DNA from: Acinetobacter tjernbergiae DSM 14971 = CIP 107465 | Lineage (GTDB): Bacteria > Pseudomonadota > Gammaproteobacteria > Pseudomonadales > Moraxellaceae | Assembly (NCBI RefSeq): GCF_000374425.1 | Contig: NZ_KB894366.1 | Coordinates: 51,417 to 115,416 of the forward strand | DNA length: 64,000 bases | Direction: 5' to 3' | Shown: in pieces, positions 1-11,500 of the stretch | How the letters are laid out: each line of letters starts with the position of its first letter | How positions within the stretch are numbered: position 1 is the first letter of the stretch | Notes under the pieces: generated by a model | The model's database searches: none | Seen by the model: only the letters and a program-made list of their open reading frames with translations | Told to the model about the DNA's origin: nothing | Made by a program: the position numbers and the translations under genes

Positions 1-3000
1 AACCTTGCCAAGGAAGTTGGCTTGTTAACTTAGATCGAACAGTCACACCATGGTATGGAGTTACTTGTGTGGTATTCAATGTTGCTGGATTAGATGACTC
101 ATCATAATATTTTAAACCAAGCTCTACAGCTAAAATGCGATTTATTGCACGCTCAATGCTTGCAGATACACCTTGGTTAACACCACTTAATTGATCTTCG
201 GTACGAATTGCTTCTAATTTAGCCAAACCAACTTTGTTTAATTGAATACGCCCTTTAATTCCGCTTTCTTTACGACCTGCTGTAATTGGTGCGGCTGTAT
301 TATAGAAACCTGTATCTGCTTGGTTATGATAAACCTTCATTTCCAAGTCTTTGTACGAATAATTTAATTCAACTCGTGCAGCATCGCCTGATAATTTACC
401 CGTTGCATCTGGTTGTACATTAATTTGTGTTAATGAATTCAGACCATCATTAATATTCTCAGACCGTGCAAACTCAGCAACCAATTTACCTTTATCATTG
501 GCAAATTTAACCACTGTATTTACACTCGCCAATTGATCTTGAGTCAGTGGATTATTGCTCTTCACATAAGAAGCACCCACTTTGACTTGGTCTGTGACTT
601 TTACAGAACCAGACACACCACCAACGGTATATTCTTCGCCACCTTGATCAGATTCAACTGTAATGCGTAAAAACACTGGGTTTAAATCAGCATCAACACT
701 TGAAACTGGGTCTTTGAGATAAATACTATTACTAAAAGTATCAACTTCATAATCAGTAAAACGGGTCAAAGTTGTACGTGTAATAATTAAACCTGGATTA
801 TTACGATCACGGGTAATAACTTCCACTTTTTCACTGTTATCACGAACATCTTGGGCATTAACGCCACCTAGGCTGTATGGACCTGAAATGCCCATAGCAC
901 GTTGTTCATTCACAACTTGTTGCGTATTAGTCTGTGCAGCAAATGCAGTTACTTTATATTTATCAACTTCTATAGTACTGCGAACACCTGTTAATGAACG
1001 GTTATATTGTCCTAAAGATAAACCTTCATCATTTTCAGTACGCGTTACATAGTCACCATACATTGCATATGAACGTCCTTTATCAACACGGACATATAAT
1101 TTGCTGGTTGATTGAGCATCAAAGCCTTTGGCAGCAGAGTCACCGTAAACTGGGTAATATTCATCAGGACGAATATCACGGAATAATCGTTGTTTTTTGT
1201 CTTTATCTGAATCATAAGCAAGTGTCAGGAGGTATTCACCTTTGACCTTACCTTTCAAAAATAATGCAGCTCGACCTGTTAAATTACGCTTACCATCTTT
1301 TGAAGTGGAGATTTCATTTAATTCTTCTTCAAAGCCATCATTTGAATGCACGCCACCGAGTTCTTTAGGGTCAAATTTTTTAAAATTAAATGAACCTTCA
1401 ACCATACCAACCGCAATAATTGGTCTTAAATCGGGTAAGAAACGAATCGGTGTACTTGAATGGAAAATACCACTTTCAACCGATAGTGTTCCTTCTCCAG
1501 CTTCAATAGGTGCTTGAATCGGAACCGTTAATGTTCCACCTTCAACAAATACTTGAATACCTGGTTGTTTTGGATCTAAATCCACTAAATCAATTTTACC
1601 AATTGAGCTGTCTAAGGTAATAGGTGTACGGCTAGAAACCAGTGTTCCATGACGATCAACAACTTTCAAAGTTACATTAAAACGATCACGGCCATTCGCT
1701 TGTGGAATTATTTTACTTGATTCGAGTTGTAGCTTATCCAATTGATCTGGTGCAATTACATTAATACGTTTTGTATCACGCGTGTTACCCATCATGTCAA
1801 CTTGGCGTACTTCAATTGTGTTATGACCTGCTTTCAGATCAACACCAATAAAATCTAAACCCGAAACTTGTAAATCAGGCAGAACTGCACGCTTACCAAT
1901 CCGCTTTTCAGGAACTTGTGTTCCATTTACCCAAAGCTCAAGTTGAGTACCAGCAGCTCCTTTTATTTGTATAGCAGTTTGGGGATAAGCTAATACTTGT
2001 CCATCTTTTAAATTCAAGATTTCTAATTGATTATTAGAAGCTGTTTCTAAAGCTGTTTCCAAGTTGATCATTTTAGCCGAGTTTACTAATGCGGCCTGTG
2101 TTTCATCGGGTACCACTAAAGTTGAAGAGCTTGGTAAAGCAACTGAAGACTTTGCACCTGACTTTTCTGGTTCAAATTGAACTTCTTTAAGCTCTTTAAT
2201 CTGCTCTTTTGAAAAATCTAGATTACAATTCGCTTGAACACCAACAACCGAAATACAACCACTTGCTGGCTGCCCACGTACATCTGTAACTTTAGAAAAA
2301 ATTGGGTCAACGGTTAAATCAGAACGCAATACTTGTTCTAGATTTGTATTATCTTGCTCAATTTGTTTTTTGCGTTCTAAAACATGTTGAATAAGTGGTT
2401 GTGAACATTGACCTGCACCATCCGCAATTGCAAAATCTGCTCGGTGTAACTCACCACGTTTTAAATCTACAAAACGACTATTTGGATCCCCAGCTTGTCG
2501 ATTACTAATTAATACCAACTCAGAACCAATCGGTAAACTTGTACGATCAACTTTTAAAACATGCGTTTTCGCACTAATGCCGTAGAAGTCATATTTGCCT
2601 TCACTATCCGTGATAACATAACTACCATCTTCTAGATAAATACGTACACCAGGAACACCAATTTCACCTGCATCTTGCACACCATTGCGATTACAATCTG
2701 TAAAGATTTTACCTACAATAAAACCATCTGCAATCATTGCACCTGGCGTAACTTCGACTTTTGCTGATGCTTCATTAGACTCAGTACCTTTTTTATCTTT
2801 GGCACGAACACGGTTAATACCATCACCATTCAGTGCATTTGGTCCAATATAAACTCGATATTGGACTTTCACTTCTTTGTTCGGATTAAGCGTTCCCAAT
2901 CCAAGTGTTAAATAAGGACCTTTGCCACCCAATGGATCTGCAACTTTGGTTCCATCAACACGCATTGAACCTTGTACATACACAAAACCACGAGGCAATG

Positions 3001-4963
3001 TATCTGTAATTGAAACATCGGTTGAATCTACGGTACCACGATTTGCAACAGTGACCGTATATTCTTCAAATTCACCTATTTCCGCTGTCTTATTCGAAAC
3101 AGCTTTTTTTACAAATAAAGAAGAATTTGTATTTGATGATTCAGGATCAATCGGAATATCAATATTCAGCGCTGGATCGCCATTATTTAAAGTAAATTGT
3201 CCTGCATATGACCATTTAAGATCAACCGCTTTATCTGCAGGAAAACTTGGATATACCGATTTGTCACTCACAAAGGTGTAACGAGAATTCCCAGGAATCG
3301 TACTAGTATCAACAACAAAACTATATGTACCAGCGATAACTAAGGGATAAATAAACTCCCCAGCACTATTTGTTACTTGTTTTGCTGGTAAAGAAATCAA
3401 ATCACCTGTTTGAGCATTTAATTCAAATGCAACATTACTTCCAATTGGTTGACCACTTTGATCTAATAGTGTGACTGTAGCCCCTGCAACAGGTAAGCCT
3501 GTTTTAGCATCGAATACAGTACCATATGGATCCATTAACACATTGGTATTAATATCCGTGATTGTCTCAGTTGATTGCCCTTGAGCATCTAAGCAATCGG
3601 TTAAACTAATATCAACCTTATCTCGTTTAAGCGTCTGTAAAACGGAATCATATGGAATACCTTTATCTGAAAGAGTTGTTGGCAAGGTATAATGGAATAC
3701 TCCAGTATTAGCACCTGTTTCAATACCAATAACATCTTCTATATCACCTGTTTTTGTAGATTTAATACGAATTTTAACACGATCAGAAACATAACGATCT
3801 GCATTACAGCTTGCATTTTTAGCTTCTATATTAAGTGGTTTATTTACACTACCTGTTGCTAAAATATTTTTAAAATCACCCGTATTATTTGTAATATTAG
3901 CTGAACCACTCACTACAGTAGAGGCAATATTTGATAAAACAACTTTCTGGCTATCAGTAACTGCATAAGATACTTGATACGTATTTTTAACCGTTGTTTT
4001 TGCAATATTACGGTTCATACTGACGACAAGATCAATTTGCTCAGAGGTATTCGCCTCAATTTGAGGAAAACCAACCACTAATTGATTTATTTGAGTTACA
4101 TCATTAGGCGCAATTGTCGTATAACGATCAGTTGCAAGTTTATATAAAATCTTTGCTTGTGAATTTTTTGCTATCGCAGATTTAAATGTAGTATTCGCAG
4201 GTAATTCATCAATCAATAGTACCATTTTTTGCAATTGCCCATCAATGGTAACATCGATCGGTCTAGCTAGTTTCTTACCTTGGTTACTAATGTTTAATGT
4301 GTAATTTAAATCATAATTTGCTGTCGCAGACGGTTCGAACGTTTTTTGTAGGACTTCCTTAGTAGCAACTAATTTTGCACCATAACTCACAGCACTATCT
4401 ACTGCAGTCGCTGTTACATTACTATCTTCGACTACCTTTGCTTTGATCGGTAAATTAAACTGTTGACCTTCTGTTAAATTTGAATTTGTTGTTGCAACAA
4501 CCCATAAATTGACACTCTGACCAATTTTTAAAGGCACTGATGTCGTTATTTGTTGATCATTTGTATCAAACTGACCATCTTTGTTTGTATCTATATAGAT
4601 TTTAATATTATTTAATTCATTTATTGTTACTGCTTCTAGCTCAACATTAACTGGTGCATTACTATTATTTGATAAGGTATTTGCCCATATCACTCTGACA
4701 TTAGGTTCAGTATCGAGTATTGGAGGTGTTGTTAAAGTAATTGCATATAATGCTGAAACGTTAACCTCTACTGCATTTGAAACAGACTGCTGTTCTTTAC
4801 CATTTGCAGCAATAAAAGTTGCATATGCAATATTTTGGATGGTACTACCAACTTCAGGAATATTCGCTGCATGACCGTACTGCATTGACAATATCGATAA
4901 TGTCAACGTCGATAACATGAAAGTCATGTTTTGGCATACTTGAATTTGCTTCTGTCGTAGCAC
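1..4963 (-). CDS. Giant DUF11/SdrD_B surface protein with C-terminal outer-membrane barrel (protein F), partial
   Basis: An open minus-strand frame of about 1654 codons runs off base 1, so the C-terminus is missing. I chose a GTG start at 4963 because AAGGG lies 7 nt upstream; ATGs at 4927 and 4918 are alternatives. A signal peptide ends in GHA-A. Visible in order: an N-terminal module shared with proteins A, B and E (about residues 34-190) with a D-x-N-x-D-G-x-x-D loop at 125-133; further Ig-like modules; a DUF11 module near 610-730 (TDTLPRGF); an SdrD_B-type module near 745-830 (DCNRNGVQDAGEIGVPG); and from about 1180 a long alternating-strand region containing YYPVYGDS near 1270. That last region looks like the outer-membrane barrel ending many large DUF11 proteins of Gram-negatives. 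Export and anchoring of the upstream gene products is inferred. No function is known to me. Confidence 0.85.
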   Translation of the reverse strand, partial: MLRQKQIQVCQNMTFMLSTLTLSILSMQYGHAANIPEVGSTIQNIAYATFIAANGKEQQSVSNAVEVNVSALYAITLTTPPILDTEPNVRVIWANTLSNNSNAPVNVELEAVTINELNNIKIYIDTNKDGQFDTNDQQITTSVPLKIGQSVNLWVVATTNSNLTEGQQFNLPIKAKVVEDSNVTATAVDSAVSYGAKLVATKEVLQKTFEPSATANYDLNYTLNISNQGKKLARPIDVTIDGQLQKMVLLIDELPANTTFKSAIAKNSQAKILYKLATDRYTTIAPNDVTQINQLVVGFPQIEANTSEQIDLVVSMNRNIAKTTVKNTYQVSYAVTDSQKVVLSNIASTVVSGSANITNNTGDFKNILATGSVNKPLNIEAKNASCNADRYVSDRVKIRIKSTKTGDIEDVIGIETGANTGVFHYTLPTTLSDKGIPYDSVLQTLKRDKVDISLTDCLDAQGQSTETITDINTNVLMDPYGTVFDAKTGLPVAGATVTLLDQSGQPIGSNVAFELNAQTGDLISLPAKQVTNSAGEFIYPLVIAGTYSFVVDTSTIPGNSRYTFVSDKSVYPSFPADKAVDLKWSYAGQFTLNNGDPALNIDIPIDPESSNTNSSLFVKKAVSNKTAEIGEFEEYTVTVANRGTVDSTDVSITDTLPRGFVYVQGSMRVDGTKVADPLGGKGPYLTLGLGTLNPNKEVKVQYRVYIGPNALNGDGINRVRAKDKKGTESNEASAKVEVTPGAMIADGFIVGKIFTDCNRNGVQDAGEIGVPGVRIYLEDGSYVITDSEGKYDFYGISAKTHVLKVDRTSLPIGSELVLISNRQAGDPNSRFVDLKRGELHRADFAIADGAGQCSQPLIQHVLERKKQIEQDNTNLEQVLRSDLTVDPIFSKVTDVRGQPASGCISVVGVQANCNLDFSKEQIKELKEVQFEPEKSGAKSSVALPSSSTLVVPDETQAALVNSAKMINLETALETASNNQLEILNLKDGQVLAYPQTAIQIKGAAGTQLELWVNGTQVPEKRIGKRAVLPDLQVSGLDFIGVDLKAGHNTIEVRQVDMMGNTRDTKRINVIAPDQLDKLQLESSKIIPQANGRDRFNVTLKVVDRHGTLVSSRTPITLDSSIGKIDLVDLDPKQPGIQVFVEGGTLTVPIQAPIEAGEGTLSVESGIFHSSTPIRFLPDLRPIIAVGMVEGSFNFKKFDPKELGGVHSNDGFEEELNEISTSKDGKRNLTGRAALFLKGKVKGEYLLTLAYDSDKDKKQRLFRDIRPDEYYPVYGDSAAKGFDAQSTSKLYVRVDKGRSYAMYGDYVTRTENDEGLSLGQYNRSLTGVRSTIEVDKYKVTAFAAQTNTQQVVNEQRAMGISGPYSLGGVNAQDVRDNSEKVEVITRDRNNPGLIITRTTLTRFTDYEVDTFSNSIYLKDPVSSVDADLNPVFLRITVESDQGGEEYTVGGVSGSVKVTDQVKVGASYVKSNNPLTQDQLASVNTVVKFANDKGKLVAEFARSENINDGLNSLTQINVQPDATGKLSGDAARVELNYSYKDLEMKVYHNQADTGFYNTAAPITAGRKESGIKGRIQLNKVGLAKLEAIRTEDQLSGVNQGVSASIERAINRILAVELGLKYYDESSNPATLNTTQVTPYHGVTVRSKLTSQLPWQG

Positions 4964-5014
4964 AGCTTTACCCTTCAACTAAATAGTCTAAATAAAAAAA
5001 ATTAAAATTATTTT

Positions 5015-5047
5015 ATATGGGCATCTGCACAAAACAAATGCCCATAT
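5015..5047 (-). terminator. Rho-independent terminator or attenuator between genes E and F
   Basis: A perfect 10-bp stem (5015-5024 with 5038-5047, ATATGGGCAT / ATGCCCATAT) encloses a 13-nt loop. On the minus strand it is followed by a T-rich tract. It lies 44 bp after the stop of gene E and about 50 bp before the start of gene F, so it may end most transcripts coming from A-E or lower expression of F relative to E. Confidence 0.75.
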
Positions 5048-5090
5048 ATTTAATCAATTCATAATCAACAATAAAATTGTCGAATGAATA

Positions 5091-7778
5091 TTAATTATTT
5101 ACTTTGATTACAAACTCTAATACTGCACTTGTATTTGGTACCAAAGGTGTTTTCTCAGCCGAAACTGTACCCGTTGAACCATCAGTAAGCGCAGTCGTTG
5201 AAGTACTTAATGTTGCATTTGTTGCTACAGGAGATGCACTTGCAATTACTTTCAAGGTCGTATATGCAGGTGTCGCATCGCTAATAACAACATTCGTCAC
5301 ATCAGCATTACCTTCGTTTGTCGCAGTAATCTTATACTTCACACACTCGCCAGGCTTAGCAGAAACTGTATTTTGAGTATAAGAACCTGTAGCCACACCA
5401 GTAGAACAGTTTGCTAGAGATTGCTCTTTAACCAAACGTACTTGACCACTTGTAACTGTTGTTAAGTCAGTATTTACAAGATCAGCAACAGCTTGACCAC
5501 CTACAACTGTAGGTTTAATCGTTAATACGACTGCACTTGGTGTTCCAGCAGTTGCATTTGTTGGGGCTTGAACTTTAATGAGTAAGTTAACCGAAGCACC
5601 ACGAGCAATACTTCCCGTTAATGCAGCAAGATCATTGCCAGTTACTAATTCATTTGCATCAGCAATACCATCTTTGTTCAAGTCAACAAATAAACTAGTT
5701 ACCCAACCATTTGCAGCCTGATCGTTTGTAAGCGTATATAGCAAGCTACCCGCTGTTGCACCTTCAACAATGTTACCGTTGTTCGTCAAAGTATGCTTGT
5801 AGACTACAGTACCACCAGGAGCAACTTGACCAGTACGATCATTTTGCAGGCTAAGTACACGATTTGTTTCTACAGTTACACGATCAGACATTACATCGGT
5901 TAAGCCAGTTGCAGGAGATGCAACTTTAAAGATAACTTCTTGATCACCTGCTGGAGCATTTGCTGGTGGCGTTACAACTGCAACAAGCTGAACACTACCA
6001 CCACTTGGAATGTTACCAGTATTGGTAATTGGTGCACCTGTTGGGTTACCTGAACCATCTGCTAAATAATACTGAACTGTCCAACCTGCAGGTAACGTTG
6101 GTGAAGTAGATAAATTATAGTTATCTCCAGTTGCACCTTTGTTATCAACAGTTAATGGGAAGTTAGTCGCTTGACCTGGTTTGGTTGATTTCGTATCAAT
6201 ATATTGACCCGTATCTTTACCAGACGCACCAACAACTGTACCAGTACTATTCGTAGCATCACCATTATGTAAATCAACAGTAGAAGCTGTTACTTTATCA
6301 ATCACTAAAGTAATCGTATCCGGAGCTGTTGAATTTGTAACAGGTGTAGATGTTAAGATTGTGCTAATAGGTGTCGCTGTAGAATATCCAGAAGGTAGAG
6401 TTACCTTCGCAACAACTTGATATGTCGCACCACTTGTTACTGGTCCAGTATCAGCAACACCGTCACCATTTGTATCAGTTAATGGTGTTACACCATCAGC
6501 TTTAAATAGTTCAACGATACTACCCGTTGGTAAAGAATTCTTATTAATAGAAATATTAAACGCTTCAGTAACATTACCAGTGTTGTGAACAACAATTGGT
6601 TCTGCGCCAACACCAGTACCAAAGATAACTGGAGTACCTTGAGTTGTAGACTTAGTAATTACGTCATCAACTGGTGCTGTAGCGGTAGGGGTTTCTCCAT
6701 CAGCAAAGGCATCTGTAGTACTATCGTTAATAGTACCCTTTTTAACACCTAACACTGTAATATCATTCGGGTTAGATGGTGTTTTACCTTCTGTGCCCGG
6801 ACCATCTGGATCTACTTCTGCAATGTTTGTAATTGTGCCAGCAGGTGTATTTTGATTCACGCGAACTTTAAATTTCAATACACCACTGCTGTTAGCAACT
6901 ACAGTAGGAACAACTAACTTAACAGTACCTGTTGTGTAATCATAGCCATCTCCATCAGCAGTACTATCATTCAATGCCGTACCATTTACGGTTGCAGAAC
7001 CTGCAACATAGGTTAAACCAGCAGGAAGTACGTCTGTAATAGTAACGTTTGTTGCCGTCGTATTACCTGTGTTTTGATATGCTAAGCTGTATTCAACTTC
7101 ACGCGCTGTTGCACTTGCTAGAGTCGCGTCTACATTTTTTACACTTGCAGATTTAACTAAGCTAATAACCGCACCGTTAGTAATCTTAACTGTATCAACG
7201 TTTTTAGCAGTAACACTTGTATCGAAAGCACTAATTGCAGAAACTGTTAATTTACCTAAAGCATCGACAATAGCATTATTTGCTGTTGTTGCTTGAACGA
7301 TTAAGTTAACAGATTCACCTGCCGCTAAAGTTACCGTAGTAACTGGAGTTTGGCTGTCTGGAACGCCATCTTTATTTGCATCAAGATAAACATTTAAACC
7401 AGTAAAGTCATAACTATCTGTCGTACCATCACGTGTATCATTATTCACGACACCCACGTTAAAGGTATCACTACCATTACCCGTGTTTGTTAATGTATGA
7501 GATAAAGAAACTTGACCATTTGCGTTAGCAGTTTTAGTTTGATCAGTGATTAAAGTAAAGCTTGCTACTTGTAAAACGGTAGTTGTTACTACGTTAGATG
7601 TAACTGTTTTACTAGAACCATTACTGTCCGTATAGCTTGCAGACGCAATGTTACTAATATTTGTGCCCGCGCTAGGTGCCGCAGCATGTGCAGCAGGAAC
7701 AAAAGCTGCACCACCTGCAACGAATGCAATAGAAGCTGCTAATTGCGTGAGTCTTAAACGTTGAGTTTGATTTGACAT
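5091..7778 (-). CDS. Secreted DUF11-repeat protein E (about 895 aa)
   Basis: Start taken at ATG 7778, with AGGGG upstream; a TTG in the same frame at 7805 is less likely. The signal peptide has a long Ala-rich core ending AAHA-A. The mature protein is a chain of Ig-like modules. The first (motif ISNIASASYTD, then SHTLTNTGN) is shared with A, B and F. A DUF11 domain follows near residues 195-330 (TDVLPAGLTYV), and the last module also resembles DUF11 (NVVISDATP). Calcium-loop-like motifs D-x-N-x-D-G-x-x-D lie at 133, 435 and 699. The last module holds a Cys pair (791, 812). It is rich in Thr, Val, Asn and Gly with few aromatic residues, as in fibrous or adhesive surface proteins. It has no catalytic signature and no membrane anchor of its own. 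Function unknown; a structural surface subunit is the best guess. Confidence 0.88.
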   Translation of the reverse strand: MSNQTQRLRLTQLAASIAFVAGGAAFVPAAHAAAPSAGTNISNIASASYTDSNGSSKTVTSNVVTTTVLQVASFTLITDQTKTANANGQVSLSHTLTNTGNGSDTFNVGVVNNDTRDGTTDSYDFTGLNVYLDANKDGVPDSQTPVTTVTLAAGESVNLIVQATTANNAIVDALGKLTVSAISAFDTSVTAKNVDTVKITNGAVISLVKSASVKNVDATLASATAREVEYSLAYQNTGNTTATNVTITDVLPAGLTYVAGSATVNGTALNDSTADGDGYDYTTGTVKLVVPTVVANSSGVLKFKVRVNQNTPAGTITNIAEVDPDGPGTEGKTPSNPNDITVLGVKKGTINDSTTDAFADGETPTATAPVDDVITKSTTQGTPVIFGTGVGAEPIVVHNTGNVTEAFNISINKNSLPTGSIVELFKADGVTPLTDTNGDGVADTGPVTSGATYQVVAKVTLPSGYSTATPISTILTSTPVTNSTAPDTITLVIDKVTASTVDLHNGDATNSTGTVVGASGKDTGQYIDTKSTKPGQATNFPLTVDNKGATGDNYNLSTSPTLPAGWTVQYYLADGSGNPTGAPITNTGNIPSGGSVQLVAVVTPPANAPAGDQEVIFKVASPATGLTDVMSDRVTVETNRVLSLQNDRTGQVAPGGTVVYKHTLTNNGNIVEGATAGSLLYTLTNDQAANGWVTSLFVDLNKDGIADANELVTGNDLAALTGSIARGASVNLLIKVQAPTNATAGTPSAVVLTIKPTVVGGQAVADLVNTDLTTVTSGQVRLVKEQSLANCSTGVATGSYTQNTVSAKPGECVKYKITATNEGNADVTNVVISDATPAYTTLKVIASASPVATNATLSTSTTALTDGSTGTVSAEKTPLVPNTSAVLEFVIKVNN

Positions 7779-7816
7779 TCGGAACTTACCCCTGTTGATA
7801 TTCAATGTCAGTTTAT

Positions 7817-8311
7817 TTAATTTCTGGCTTTGTCACTGTTGATACGTGTTTGAGCTGAAACAGTTACAGATTTTCCTGCTGGAAGCTCTGCAATCGTCCA
7901 ACGCAATGCACGGTAGTCTTTAGATGGAACGTTCACCATTTGATTACCCTCTTTGCGTTTTAAAGGCATTGGGGCAAAATTTGTACCGTCTGTACTTGCT
8001 TGTGCATTTTCTGGCTGAGATTTAGCCAAAAATTGAGTTTCTACTGGTATTGGTAAAGTCGCAGCTAAGTTTCTAATCTTCCCTGAAGTGTTGTTTGTAT
8101 AAGTCGCACGATACTCAATCACATCATTTGGTTTTACTTTAGTAACTAACTTAGCTGTCGGTTTCCCATCAGCACTCGCGCTGATGAGATAAGTTTTTAG
8201 TTCTACTGAAACAGGATCTTTTGCAACTTTAGTTTCAGCAGAAACATTAACTGCTAAAATTAAACTAGCCGCACCAAGTAAACCTTTTTTCCAATTAGCT
8301 TTTAAATGCAT
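7817..8311 (-). CDS. Small secreted single-module DUF11-like protein D (164 aa)
   Basis: Start taken at ATG 8311 (MHLKANWKK), which gives a normal signal peptide ending NVSA-E and has GGGAA upstream. An in-frame ATG at 8365 would add 18 residues. The mature part, about 140 residues, is one Ig-like domain of the conserved-repeat type (VIEYRATYTNNTSGKIRNL, then a Pro-Ile-Pro turn), ending with an Arg/Lys-rich tail. The stop lies 38 nt before gene E, so D and E are probably co-translated. Being a single domain among multi-domain relatives, it could be a cap, adaptor or periplasmic partner for the large proteins; this is inference. The 233-bp space before it may hold its own promoter. Confidence 0.8.
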   Translation of the reverse strand: MHLKANWKKGLLGAASLILAVNVSAETKVAKDPVSVELKTYLISASADGKPTAKLVTKVKPNDVIEYRATYTNNTSGKIRNLAATLPIPVETQFLAKSQPENAQASTDGTNFAPMPLKRKEGNQMVNVPSKDYRALRWTIAELPAGKSVTVSAQTRINSDKARN

Positions 8312-8544
8312 CTTTATTGTTCCCAAACTCAATATCCTAAATTCTTTGAACCGTTTTTTATACATCGGTCAAATAATTTTTCTAACGTTACAAAAATACA
8401 TTATTTTTATGTATTTTTGTTGAAAAAAATCACTTTTTTGTAAAAAAAACATCTACTAGTTCAAATAAAAGCAACATCCATACCAATTTTTAACTTCGAG
8501 ATCTGCTGTTACTATTATTTTTGAAATGCTTTTTTACCCCTCAA
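8312..8544. other. AT-rich intergenic region between genes C and D
   Basis: No ORF. It holds an AT-rich 12-bp inverted repeat (8390-8401 with 8409-8420, loop 7) lacking a clear T-tract on the minus strand. This is the longest gap before E in an otherwise tight gene set and could carry a promoter for D-E. Confidence 0.5.
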
Positions 8545-11500
8545 TTATTGTGCTACGCAGAATCTTAATGTTCCTGAAGCAGCGGGATTTAATAACCCAG
8601 TTAAATTCCATTCTAAATAATCACCAGAACGACTTGAATTACAAGTATTTCCAGTAGGTGTCGTCGTACAACTCACACTACCAAAATTAGTACCAATTGG
8701 TAAACTATCTTTAACTTTTACATTCTGAAGCTTCTTCGTACTATTATTTTTATACGTAATTTCATACTCTAGATTGTCCTGTTTTCTGGCTTGGTTAGTG
8801 GTTGTAAAAACATTTAAATCAGATGAAGTGGAAGGACAAGTTGCAACAGCACGGACCTTTTTTGTCAACATTAAGCCAGCACTACCAATAAGTGTCACAT
8901 CCTGACGTTTACTCGTCAACCCTGAAATCGTCTGTGTTGGATTAGTTAGAGCAAATTGATAGCTGGCTTGAAGCGTTCCAATATGCTGAGCACCAGCAAC
9001 AACATTTGTAGGTACATGCACTCGTTGCACCAAACAAATATCAACACTTGGTTGTAACAAGACAGAACTTGATAGGCTTGGATTAAATACAGTTTCACCT
9101 ATATCTACTTGACCATTACAATTCGTATCTCGATAAATTAACGCTTGCCATGGCTGATCAATACTCAAATTAGGTTGTTGCGTTTGAGTTTGCAATAACT
9201 GCGTAAGTTGAACTGGTATTTGTGTTGTTAATCGGTGAGGATAATCCGTAACATCGCCAGCAATAACAGTATGTTGCCCATCTTCATTTAATATGATATT
9301 AACAACTACATCACCAAAGTTATTTGCGGTATAACTGGTCGCACTAGTTTTGGTTAATGTAATTGTGTCTGTTGAACGGGTATAGCCACTCGTACCACTT
9401 ACTGAAATGTATTCAGGTAAATTTTGCTGAACGATACAGAAAGAGGACGGCAATAAACTTTGCTCAATCGAAAATGCATAATCGCCATTTGCACTCGTTA
9501 CAGTGGTCGCCAATTGTGTCGTACTACAGTTATTTAAACGAATCGTACTATTTGCAATTCCAACTTCACCAGTATCTTGAATACCATTATATGCTTTCGT
9601 TGCATCAAGGGTTGTACCACTATTATCAACAAAGACTCTTCCCGTAATATCGACATAAATAAGTTTGGTATTGGTAAAAGTACAAGTAATATTTGCACCT
9701 TCTTTAATACGTGCGGCGGGGATCGTTACTATATTATTCACCAAGGTCCAAAAAGTCCCTGTGTTACCCGTTACACCACTATTCGCATCAATACAACTAA
9801 CTCCAGATAGAACATATCCTGCCAAAGCGCTTTCAGTCACTGTTACATCTGAATTTAATGTTTGAGCCCATAATTGCTGGGATGATATTACGGTCGTTCC
9901 AGCAGCTGTTGTTGTTACTGAATCTGTAGTTACAGTAGTTGTACTGTTCACTAAATTGGTTAAATTAATGTAATTAAACGTTCCAGTACCATTCACTGAG
10001 TTTTTAGCAATTTTAATTTTTGCACCATCAATAATATTAATACTTACAGGAACACCACTATTTGTTGCATTATCATAATTTGCTGTTGAACAGCTACCAC
10101 TAAGTGATAATCCAATTGCCCCATAACCACCTGGTGATAACTCACTTGAGCCAGAATAGGTATTACGGTTAACAATACGATAGGTAATACGGTGATAACC
10201 CGCACTCAGTGCAGCAGCTGTTGTTGCTGTCACGCCCCCAGATACATAACCATTCACACTTGTTACAGCAGTGCCATCAACCATGATATAAGCACCGTCA
10301 TCTACACCGACGCCTGTATTACCAATACAAAAAGTAACCGCCTGTGACGTTGGAATATATACACCTGTCGTAAATTCCCACGCTCTACGGTTATCACCAA
10401 TATCTGGTGTATTAATTACATTGAGCTGAACAGTAGCATCGACATCTGAACTCATTGCAGTAATAACTCGTTGAATCATTGCCGAAGATGTCGTACTTGA
10501 TGCACCATAAGTAGAATCACTGGTTCCATTATTACCCGAAACTAAATATCCACCTGTAGGACTTGCTTGGTTAATCGGCCATGGAACTAGTATTGAGGAG
10601 TTTTCATCCGCATAAGTTCCTACTTTTGCAGTACCCCCAGTACCTTCATAACCTACCCAAAAGGCACCATTTCTACGATATTCATTTTGTGCATTCGTCC
10701 CCCAAACCTTATAAAGTGTTTCACCTACACCACTACCAGGGTTAAACTCATTACTTCCGACCTTAACCGTTGCTTGTTGCGCTGTACCCAAAGAAGAAGC
10801 ACTCGTTGTACTATAAGTCACCAAAAGTTGCGCAGTTGCACCATTTGCTAAACCTCCAATTGGACATGACCATTGAGAACCACTTAGACTACAAACACTA
10901 CCACCAACAACACTGACTGAACTAACAGTCACACCAGTTTGAGGTGCCGCAGTATAAGTTGCAACTGTGCTCGTAGCATTATTAGGACCTTCATTTTTAA
11001 TATCAATTAATTGAGTACCTACTCGCCCTCGAACAATCGTTGGTAAATTCGGGGTAATATTAAAACGTGCTTCAAGAATAGTTGCATCCGCTGTGACTGG
11101 GGTTGGATTTACGATAATTGCATTAACAGATTTACTTACTGGTGTATTTGATGAAGTGGACTCAATGGTTGCAATATTGGTTAAAGTACCTACAGTGGTT
11201 GCTGTACCCTGAATCGTGATTATACAGGTTGCTGTAGTAGCACCCGTGAATAATCCTGAGACTGTCCAGCCTACATTATCATTACCTGTTAAGCTTGGTG
11301 TACAAGAAGTTGCTGTAGGACTACTACCGCCTGTACCCTGTGTCGTAATAGGTGTTCCAACAAGAGAAACATTTTTTAAACTAATTGGAAGTGTGTCATT
11401 AAAAGGTAAATTTGCAACCGTACCCCCTAACGATGCACCTGATGGTGTATTATTTGTCACAGTCAATTGATATTGTATCAATGAATTAACAGGTACATTA

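Noticed and set aside
8390..8420. AT-rich hairpin between genes C and D as a terminator
   Set aside because: The stem is almost all A-T and no T-run follows on the transcribed strand; kept only as a note within the gap entry.
9363..9865. Plus-strand open frames antisense to protein C and its neighbours
   Set aside because: They lie wholly inside the strong minus-strand coding frame, with no ribosome site and low-complexity, unprotein-like composition; shadow frames of repeat-rich coding sequence.
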